From Neorhizobium sp. UBA7851 (GTDB taxonomy: Bacteria > Pseudomonadota > Alphaproteobacteria > Rhizobiales > Rhizobiaceae), in assembly GCA_002500765.1 (NCBI GenBank), contig DLSX01000157.1, forward strand, positions 3,568-15,037: a DNA stretch of 11,470 nt. Direction: 5' to 3'. Every line of letters begins with the position of its first letter. Positions within the stretch are counted from its first letter, which is position 1. Shown here piece by piece: positions 6,001-11,470 of this stretch. The translations under genes were made by a program, and so were the position numbers. The notes under the pieces were generated by a model that saw nothing but the letters and a program-made list of their open reading frames with translations, was not told the DNA's origin and did no database searches.

Positions 6001-8952
6001 ATGACCGATACAGCCGAAAAGCTCGATTACTCGAAGACCCTCTATCTGCCGGAAACCGAATTCCCGATGCGCGCCGGTCTGCCGCAGAAGGAGCCGGAAA
6101 CCGTTGCCCGCTGGCGCGAGATGGACCTCTATAAAAAGCTGCGCGCTTCCGCCGCCGGCCGCGAAAAATTCGTGCTGCACGATGGCCCTCCTTATGCCAA
6201 CGGCAACATCCATATCGGCCACGCGCTCAACAAGATCCTGAAAGACGTCATCACCCGCTCGTTCCAGATGCGTGGTTATGACAGTAACTACGTTCCCGGC
6301 TGGGATTGCCACGGCCTGCCGATCGAATGGAAGATCGAGGAAGAAAATTATCGCGCCAAGGGCAAGGCCAAGCCGGACCTGAAGCAGCCGGACGCGATGA
6401 TCGAATTCCGCAAGGAATGCCGCGCCTATGCCGAAAAGTGGATCAAGATCCAGGGCGACGAGTTCAAGCGCCTCGGCATCGTCGGCGATTTCGACAATCC
6501 GTATCTGACGATGAATTTCCACGCGGAAAGCCGCATTGCCGGCGAACTCCTGAAGATCGCCATGAGCGGCCAGCTCTATCGCGGTTCGAAGCCGATCATG
6601 TGGTCGGTCGTCGAGCGCACGGCGCTGGCGGAAGCGGAAGTCGAATACCACGACTACGAGAGCGACACGATCTGGGTGAAGTTCCCGGTGGCTCCCTCTG
6701 TGGGGGACGTCCGCAAGCCATCCGCAGTCGCTTCGGTCAGTGAAGACCTGCACGATGCCCACGTCGTCATCTGGACGACCACGCCCTGGACCATCCCCGG
6801 CAACCGTGCCGTGGCCTATTCGCCAAAGGTCGCTTACGGCCTTTACGAAGTGACCGAAGCCGCCAACGAGTTTGGTCCGCAGCCGGGTGAAAAGCTAATC
6901 TTTGCCGATGCGCTGGCCGAAGAATCTGCCACCAAGGCAAAGCTTGCTTTCAAGAAGCTGCGCGGTGTTTCTGCCGAAGAGATGGCCGCCCTGACGCTCG
7001 CCCACCCCCTCAAGGGCCTCGGCGGCGGTTACGACTTCGCCGTCCCACTCCTCACTGGTGATCACGTCACCGACGATGCCGGTACCGGTTTCGTCCACAC
7101 TGCCCCGTCGCACGGTCGCGAAGACTTTGACGCATGGATGTCGTCGGCCAAGGCCATCGAAGCTATGGGCATCGACACCCGTATCCCGTTCCCGGTCGAC
7201 GACAGCGGCACATACACCGCCGATGCCCCCGGTTTCGAGGGTGGTCGCGTCATGGACGACAACGGCAAGAAGGGCGATGCCAATGATCGCGTCATCAAGG
7301 CGCTGATCGAGCGCAACGCGCTGTTTGCCCGTGGCCGTCTGAAACACCAGTATCCGCATTCCTGGCGCTCCAAGAAGCCGATCATTTTCCGCAACACGCC
7401 GCAGTGGTTCGTCTATATGGACAAGGACTTGGCGGACGGCACGACGCTGCGTACCCGTGCGCTCGCCGCCATCGACGACACCCGTTTCGTCCCCGCCGGC
7501 GGCCAGAACCGTCTGCGCGCCATGATCGAGCAGCGCCCGGACTGGGTTCTGTCGCGTCAGCGCGCCTGGGGCGTCCCGATCTGCGTGTTTGCCGATGAGG
7601 AAGGCAATGTCCTGCAGGACGAAGAGGTCAACAAGCGCATCCTGGAAGCCTTCGATGCCGAAGGTGCCGATGCCTGGTTCGCCGAAGGCGCCAAGGATCG
7701 CTTCCTCGGCAACGGCCACGACCACGCCAAGTGGACCCAGGTCATGGACATCCTCGATGTCTGGTTCGACAGTGGCTCGACCCACACCTTCACGCTCGAA
7801 GACCGCCCGGATCTGAAATGGCCGGCCGACGTCTATCTCGAAGGCTCCGACCAGCATCGCGGCTGGTTCCATTCCTCGCTCTTGGAATCGGCTGCCACCC
7901 GCGGCCGCGCGCCTTACGACACGGTCGTCACCCATGGTTTCACCATGGATGAAAAGGGCCAGAAAATGTCGAAATCGCTCGGCAATGTCGTGTCCCCGCA
8001 GGACGTCATGAAGGATGCAGGCGCCGATATCCTGCGCCTCTGGGTCATGACTACCGACTATTGGGAAGACCAGCGCCTCGGCAAGACGATCATCCAGACC
8101 AATGTCGATGCCTATCGCAAGCTGCGCAACACCATCCGCTGGATGCTCGGCACGCTGGCGCATGACGAAGGCGAAGAGATCGCCTATGCCGAATTGCCGG
8201 AACTCGAAAAGCTGATGCTGCACCGCCTGTCCGAACTGGATAAGCTGGTGCGTGAAGGCTATGACGCGTTCGAGTTCAAGAAAATCGCCCGCGCTCTGAT
8301 CGATTTTTCCAACATCGAACTCTCGGCCTTCTATTTCGACATCCGCAAGGACGCGCTCTATTGCGACGCCCCGTCGTCGCTGCGCCGTCGCGCGGCTCTG
8401 GCGGTTATCCGCAAGATCTTCGAATGCACGGTGACATGGCTGGCCCCGATGCTGCCCTTCACCACGGAAGAGGCATGGCTGTCGCTGAAGCCGGATGCGG
8501 TTTCGGTGCATCTGGAGCAGTTCCCCGAGGTTCCGGCCGAGTGGAAGAACGAAGCCGTTGCCGAGAAGTGGGCGAAGATCCGCAAGGTCCGTTCTGTCGT
8601 CACCGGCGCACTCGAAATCGAGCGCAAGGACAAGCGTATCGGTTCGTCGCTGGAAGCGGCCCCGGTCGTCTACGTTGCCGATGCCGAATTGCTGAAGGCA
8701 CTGGAAGGCCTCGAATTCGAGGAAACCTGCATCACATCGGCCATCACGATCACGTCAGGCGAAGGCCCTGAAACGGCCTTCCGTCTGCCGGAGGTCTCAG
8801 GCGTCGCGGTGGATCCGAAGCTGGCGGAAGGGGTGAAATGCGCCCGTTCGTGGCGTGTGACGACCGATGTCGGCTCCGATCCGGCCTGGCCGGATGTGTC
8901 GGCACGAGATGCGGCAACGCTTACCGAACTCGCCAAGCTTGGCAAGTTGTAA
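6001..8952 (+). CDS. ileS: Isoleucyl-tRNA synthetase
   Basis: This class Ia enzyme charges tRNA(Ile) with isoleucine in the cytosol. From the ATG at 6001 it has 983 residues. Visible motifs are PPYANGNIHIGH with the HIGH box at 71-74, the editing-domain motifs WTTTPWT (258-264) and GTGFVHTAPSHGRED (361-375, with Asp375 as the conserved editing aspartate), DVWFDSG and GSDQHRGWFHSS around the catalytic core, and KMSKS at 655-659. The anticodon-binding domain follows. The C-terminal zinc site is degenerate: KCARSW (Cys947, Ser950) and SARD (Ser967, Asp970) stand where the E. coli enzyme has two CxxC pairs. The start was chosen because MTDTAEKLDYSKTLYLP is the normal N-terminus; an upstream TTG at 5920 would add 27 atypical residues. 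It is complete, and a hairpin follows 14 bases after the stop. Its promoter should lie in 5714-6000, but I could not pick a convincing one. No T-box leader was seen. Confidence 0.98.
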   Translation: MTDTAEKLDYSKTLYLPETEFPMRAGLPQKEPETVARWREMDLYKKLRASAAGREKFVLHDGPPYANGNIHIGHALNKILKDVITRSFQMRGYDSNYVPGWDCHGLPIEWKIEEENYRAKGKAKPDLKQPDAMIEFRKECRAYAEKWIKIQGDEFKRLGIVGDFDNPYLTMNFHAESRIAGELLKIAMSGQLYRGSKPIMWSVVERTALAEAEVEYHDYESDTIWVKFPVAPSVGDVRKPSAVASVSEDLHDAHVVIWTTTPWTIPGNRAVAYSPKVAYGLYEVTEAANEFGPQPGEKLIFADALAEESATKAKLAFKKLRGVSAEEMAALTLAHPLKGLGGGYDFAVPLLTGDHVTDDAGTGFVHTAPSHGREDFDAWMSSAKAIEAMGIDTRIPFPVDDSGTYTADAPGFEGGRVMDDNGKKGDANDRVIKALIERNALFARGRLKHQYPHSWRSKKPIIFRNTPQWFVYMDKDLADGTTLRTRALAAIDDTRFVPAGGQNRLRAMIEQRPDWVLSRQRAWGVPICVFADEEGNVLQDEEVNKRILEAFDAEGADAWFAEGAKDRFLGNGHDHAKWTQVMDILDVWFDSGSTHTFTLEDRPDLKWPADVYLEGSDQHRGWFHSSLLESAATRGRAPYDTVVTHGFTMDEKGQKMSKSLGNVVSPQDVMKDAGADILRLWVMTTDYWEDQRLGKTIIQTNVDAYRKLRNTIRWMLGTLAHDEGEEIAYAELPELEKLMLHRLSELDKLVREGYDAFEFKKIARALIDFSNIELSAFYFDIRKDALYCDAPSSLRRRAALAVIRKIFECTVTWLAPMLPFTTEEAWLSLKPDAVSVHLEQFPEVPAEWKNEAVAEKWAKIRKVRSVVTGALEIERKDKRIGSSLEAAPVVYVADAELLKALEGLEFEETCITSAITITSGEGPETAFRLPEVSGVAVDPKLAEGVKCARSWRVTTDVGSDPAWPDVSARDAATLTELAKLGKL

Positions 8953-8963
8953 TGTCATGAACC

Positions 8964-9000
8964 GTGCCGGATGATTGCGCTTGAGCGCTTCATCCGGTAT
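8964..9000 (+). terminator. Hairpin after ileS, possible terminator
   Basis: CCGGATGA (8967-8974) pairs perfectly with TCATCCGG (8990-8997), and an inner GCGC-TTGA-GCGC stem extends it across a small bulge. G-U and U-A pairs can lengthen the base to 8964-9000. It starts just after the ileS stop. The T-run is poor (TATTCC), so it may be a weak terminator or an RNA-stabilising hairpin rather than a strong stop. Confidence 0.5.
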
Positions 9001-9087
9001 TCCTGCCTGAAATTGGCCGGATTTATCCGTCAGGTGGATGGCAATAGTCTCTTAGGCGTCGAGGCGGGCGTCTGTGGTAGGGGTTTG

Positions 9088-9726
9088 ATGAAAACGACGA
9101 AAACCTTGCGTATGGCCTTCGGCATGGCCGGTATTCTGGCTGCCACCGTAGCACTGTCCGGCTGCATGGGAAGCCCCACTTACGGTACCGACAAGACGGC
9201 CATGGAGCAGTTGGGCGACGACCTGACCTCGGCTATCGATATTGGTGGTGATCGCGCCAGGGAAAAGGCCAAGATCCGCTACAACCCGCGTCCGTCGCTG
9301 GTTGTCGCCAGCCATCAGGAAGGTGGCGATCTGCCCGCGCCGCAGCAATCGCTGGCCAACCGCGAAAACAACCCGAACTGGGTGGAATCGCCGGAAGAAG
9401 CGCGCGAGCGCCTGCGCCAGGAAGCGACCGACAATCAGGACAATCCGCGTTACCGTTCGCCGCTTCTCGCCGGCAAGGGCCAGGCCGGCCAGATGACGGA
9501 ATCGCAGAAATGGGAAGCCTTCCGTCAGGCCAAGGCCAATGCCAGCGATCCGGGTATCGCCGGAACCCGCCGTTCGATTTCCGATCCGCCGACGCAGTAT
9601 CGCACCGCTGATGCGCAAACCCTTCAGGATCTCGGTGAGCCGGAAACCAAGAAGGAAGCGCGTCGCAAGAAGGAAGCGCAGGCTGCTTCCACTGGTGGCT
9701 CTTCCTGGTGGAAGCCTTTCCAATAA
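9088..9726 (+). CDS. Predicted lipoprotein of unknown function
   Basis: I do not recognise the family. The 212-residue product begins with a lipoprotein signal: a basic start MKTTKTLR, a hydrophobic stretch MAFGMAGILAATVA, and the lipobox LSGC with Cys26 as the lipidated residue. Met at +2 rather than Asp fits outer-membrane sorting by the usual rule. The mature part is hydrophilic, rich in Gln, Glu, Asn, Arg and Pro, without further membrane segments, and looks largely extended or disordered. A charged stretch at 186-196 (ETKKEARRKKE) precedes the aromatic tail SSWWKPFQ. The ATG at 9088 has a TAGGGG site close upstream and yields a clean signal peptide; longer reading from 8971 adds an unlikely N-terminus that runs through the ileS hairpin. 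It lies 135 bases after ileS and tail to tail with tadA, 23 bases away. Coding status is well supported by the signal peptide and codon pattern. Confidence 0.85.
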   Translation: MKTTKTLRMAFGMAGILAATVALSGCMGSPTYGTDKTAMEQLGDDLTSAIDIGGDRAREKAKIRYNPRPSLVVASHQEGGDLPAPQQSLANRENNPNWVESPEEARERLRQEATDNQDNPRYRSPLLAGKGQAGQMTESQKWEAFRQAKANASDPGIAGTRRSISDPPTQYRTADAQTLQDLGEPETKKEARRKKEAQAASTGGSSWWKPFQ

Positions 9727-9749
9727 GGATCGGCCGTTGAGGCCAGTCT

Positions 9750-10199
9750 TTACCGCCGCGAGCGGAAAAAGCCGGTAAGCAGCTCGGCTGCCGGTACTTC
9801 GGCAATGCCCGAATACACTTCCGGCGCATGATGGCAGGTGGGTTGCGAGAAGAACCGCACCCCGCTTTCCACCGCTCCCCCCTTCGGATCGTTTGCGCCG
9901 TAATAGAGGCGGCGGATGCGGGCGAAGGATATGGCGCCGGCGCACATGGTGCAGGGCTCCAGCGTCACGTAGAGATCCGCTCCGCCAAGCCGCTCGCTTC
10001 CGACCTTGGCTGCCGCCTCGCGGATCACGGCGATTTCGGCATGGGCGGTAATGTCGTTTTCCGCACGGGTGCGGTTGCCCGAACGGGCAATGATCTCGCC
10101 GTCGATGACAAGCACGGCCCCGACGGGAACCTCGCCGCGTTCGGCGGCGTTCCTGGCTTCTGTCAATGCGGCATCCATGAAGCCGTCGCACTTTGGCAT
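9750..10199 (-). CDS. tadA: tRNA-specific adenosine deaminase TadA
   Basis: It deaminates adenosine 34 of tRNA(Arg)(ACG) to inosine in the cytosol, an essential step for decoding CGN codons in most bacteria. The 149-residue product is normal length. The zinc-dependent deaminase signature is complete: HAE at 53-55, with His53 as ligand and Glu55 as proton shuttle, and PCTMC at 82-86, with Cys83 and Cys86 as ligands. RGEVPVGAV (21-29), the N-terminal TadA-type segment, and RIRRLYYGANDPKGGAVES are also characteristic and separate it from guanine or cytosine deaminases. The ATG at 10199 has a GAGGA site about 10 bases upstream; the next Met (residue 8) has none. It is divergent from the rluB-type gene, a neighbour pairing I recall as common in rhizobia. 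Confidence 0.97.
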   Translation of the reverse strand: MPKCDGFMDAALTEARNAAERGEVPVGAVLVIDGEIIARSGNRTRAENDITAHAEIAVIREAAAKVGSERLGGADLYVTLEPCTMCAGAISFARIRRLYYGANDPKGGAVESGVRFFSQPTCHHAPEVYSGIAEVPAAELLTGFFRSRR

Positions 10200-10297
10200 T
10201 TCAGCGATTTCCTCTTAACCCGGCTCGCATGAACTGGTAGGAAGCATGCAAAGCGAAGCGCGCCCGCGGGTGTGCATCCATCTGGTCAACACGAACA

Positions 10298-10314
10298 AGT
10301 ATGTCCGGAATACT
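10298..10314. repeat. AGTAT/ATACT inverted repeat in the tadA-rluB divergent region
   Basis: AGTAT, 7 bases (GTCCGGA), ATACT forms a 17-base inverted repeat with the inner palindrome TCCGGA one base off centre. It lies 31 bases before the rluB-type ATG, between two divergent genes. It could be an operator or a small hairpin in the leader; nothing else in 10200-10345 gave a convincing promoter. Confidence 0.3.
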
Positions 10315-10345
10315 CCGTCGACATCCTGCTTCAGGCAAACAACAT

Positions 10346-11470
10346 ATGAATTCAAAAGACAAGCCGAAGCGCGGCGAAGCGAAAACCTTCGTTCGCGAAA
10401 TCAAGCCAAGGGCTGAAGGCAACGCAGTTTCGAAGTCCGGCGCCAAGAAGGACGCCAAGCCTGGCTTCAAGTCGGGCGGCAAGCCGGGTGCTGCCGCAAA
10501 GCCGCGCGCCAAGGCGGAAGGTGCGGTCAGGAAGCCGGTTCGTTCGGCCAAGCGCGAGGAATTCGTGGGCGAAGGTGCATCCGCACCGTCCGACGGCAAG
10601 CCGGAGCGCATTTCCAAAATTCTCGCCCGCGTTGGCGTCGCCTCGCGCCGCGATATCGAGCGAATGATTCTCGAAGGTCGCGTCACGCTGAACGGCAAGC
10701 TGCTCGACACGCCGGTCGTCAATGTGACGCTGGAGGACAGAATAGAGGTGGACGGCGTGCCGATCCGCGGCATCGAGCGCACGCGCCTGTGGCTCTATCA
10801 CAAGCCCGGCGGCCTGGTGACGACCAATTCCGATCCGGAAGGCCGCCCGACCGTGTTCGACAACCTGCCGGAAGGTCTTCCGCGGGTTCTCTCCATCGGC
10901 CGCCTCGACATCAACACCGAAGGCCTGCTGCTACTGACCAATGACGGCGGCCTGTCGCGCACGCTCGAATTGCCGACCACCGGCTGGCTGCGCCGCTACC
11001 GCGTGCGTGCCCATGGCGAGGTCGATCAGGAAGCGCTGGACAAGCTGAAGGACGGTATCGCCGTCGAAGGCGTTCTCTATGGTTCGATCGAAGCGACGCT
11101 TGATCGTTCGCAAGGGCGCAACGTCTGGATCACCATGGGTCTCCGCGAAGGCAAGAACCGCGAAATCAAGAACGTGCTCGGCGCGCTCGGCCTCGAGGTC
11201 AACCGCCTGATCCGCATTTCCTACGGTCCGTTCCAGCTGGGCGACCTGCCGGAAGGCGAAGTGCTGGAAGTGCGCGGCCGTACCCTGCGCGACCAGCTCG
11301 GCCCGCGCCTGATCGACGAATCCAAGGCGAATTTCGAAGCACCGCTCTATAACGAGCGCGTTGCCGAAGACGACAAGCCGCAGCGGGACGAAAGAGCCGA
11401 ACGTCCGGCCAAGTCCGAGCGCGGCTGGGCCGGCGAACGTTCCAATGATCGTGGCGGCGACCGCGAAGAC
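10346..11470 (+). CDS. rluB: 23S rRNA pseudouridine synthase, RluB/RsuA family, 3' end off the window
   Basis: The open frame from ATG 10346 runs 375 codons to the window edge without a stop. Family members convert a specific uridine in rRNA to pseudouridine; RluB acts on 23S rRNA in E. coli. Residues 1-86 are a Lys/Ala/Gly-rich disordered extension. An S4 RNA-binding domain follows (ERISKILARVGVASRRDIER from 87), then LWLYHKPGGLVTT, the catalytic motif GRLDINTEGLLLLTNDG with Asp188, and GLREGKNREIKN and RLIRISYGPF near the end of the catalytic domain. A second disordered tail of charged Arg, Glu, Asp and Lys residues begins near residue 330 and runs out of view. The start has only a weak AGG site; an in-frame ATG at 10301 would add 15 residues but lacks a better one. 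The RluB versus other RsuA-family assignment is by overall resemblance. Confidence 0.93.
   Translation, partial: MNSKDKPKRGEAKTFVREIKPRAEGNAVSKSGAKKDAKPGFKSGGKPGAAAKPRAKAEGAVRKPVRSAKREEFVGEGASAPSDGKPERISKILARVGVASRRDIERMILEGRVTLNGKLLDTPVVNVTLEDRIEVDGVPIRGIERTRLWLYHKPGGLVTTNSDPEGRPTVFDNLPEGLPRVLSIGRLDINTEGLLLLTNDGGLSRTLELPTTGWLRRYRVRAHGEVDQEALDKLKDGIAVEGVLYGSIEATLDRSQGRNVWITMGLREGKNREIKNVLGALGLEVNRLIRISYGPFQLGDLPEGEVLEVRGRTLRDQLGPRLIDESKANFEAPLYNERVAEDDKPQRDERAERPAKSERGWAGERSNDRGGDRED

Noticed and set aside
6895..8511. 538-codon minus-strand open frame inside ileS
   Set aside because: It is fully covered by unmistakable IleS coding sequence with HIGH, editing and KMSKS motifs on the plus strand.
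8971..9087. Upstream ATG giving a longer lipoprotein
   Set aside because: It begins inside the post-ileS hairpin and puts about 39 residues before a signal peptide that must be N-terminal.
9052..10191. 379-codon minus-strand open frame over tadA and the lipoprotein gene
   Set aside because: It overlaps TadA in another frame and the lipoprotein on the opposite strand, and shows no domain of its own.
10301..10345. In-frame upstream ATG for the rluB-type gene
   Set aside because: No ribosome binding site precedes it and it overlaps the inverted repeat at 10298-10314; still possible, but 10346 gives the more usual basic start.

Overview
The window is about 60% G+C and looks like a chromosomal segment of an alphaproteobacterium of the Rhizobiaceae (Rhizobium/Agrobacterium type). 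The reasons are a groES-groEL operon with a perfect CIRCE operator and an alphaproteobacterial heat-shock promoter, the family-typical form of IleS with a degenerate C-terminal zinc site, a TIGR01459-type HAD protein next to ribF, and an RluB-type pseudouridine synthase with long disordered tails. The genus call is inference from remembered protein style, not from a search.

Layout from left to right: the 5' part of groEL and all of groES on the minus strand (1-889), with their control region at 951-1015. Then a plus-strand run follows: chrA (chromate-transporter family), a HAD-IIA hydrolase, ribF (FAD synthesis) and a small BrnA-like ribbon-helix-helix protein placed 2 bases after the ribF stop. 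A minus-strand toxin-antitoxin pair, an Xre/MbcA/ParS-type antitoxin followed by a RES-domain toxin (4866-5683), lies between that run and ileS. After ileS comes a hairpin, an unrecognised lipoprotein gene on the plus strand, tadA on the minus strand, and divergently from tadA an rluB-type gene that runs off the right end.

Most of the window is housekeeping: protein folding, flavin cofactor synthesis, isoleucyl-tRNA charging, tRNA wobble editing and rRNA pseudouridylation. ribF and ileS are neighbours in many bacteria. Here they are separated by an oppositely oriented toxin-antitoxin module of clearly lower G+C (91 of 180 bases in 5041-5220, against 41 of 60 in 3601-3660), which suggests an acquired insertion.

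I see no wholly new system. The most interesting unit is the RES/Xre module. It has a good promoter whose spacer contains a perfect 12-bp palindrome, a probable antitoxin start 10 codons downstream of the first ATG, and a toxin start with no ribosome binding site but an inverted repeat just before it. Next in interest are an orphan BrnA-like protein coupled to ribF, a HAD protein lacking the usual second motif-I aspartate, and an IleS that has lost three of four zinc-ligand cysteines. No tRNA, rRNA, CRISPR array, insertion sequence or phage gene was seen.
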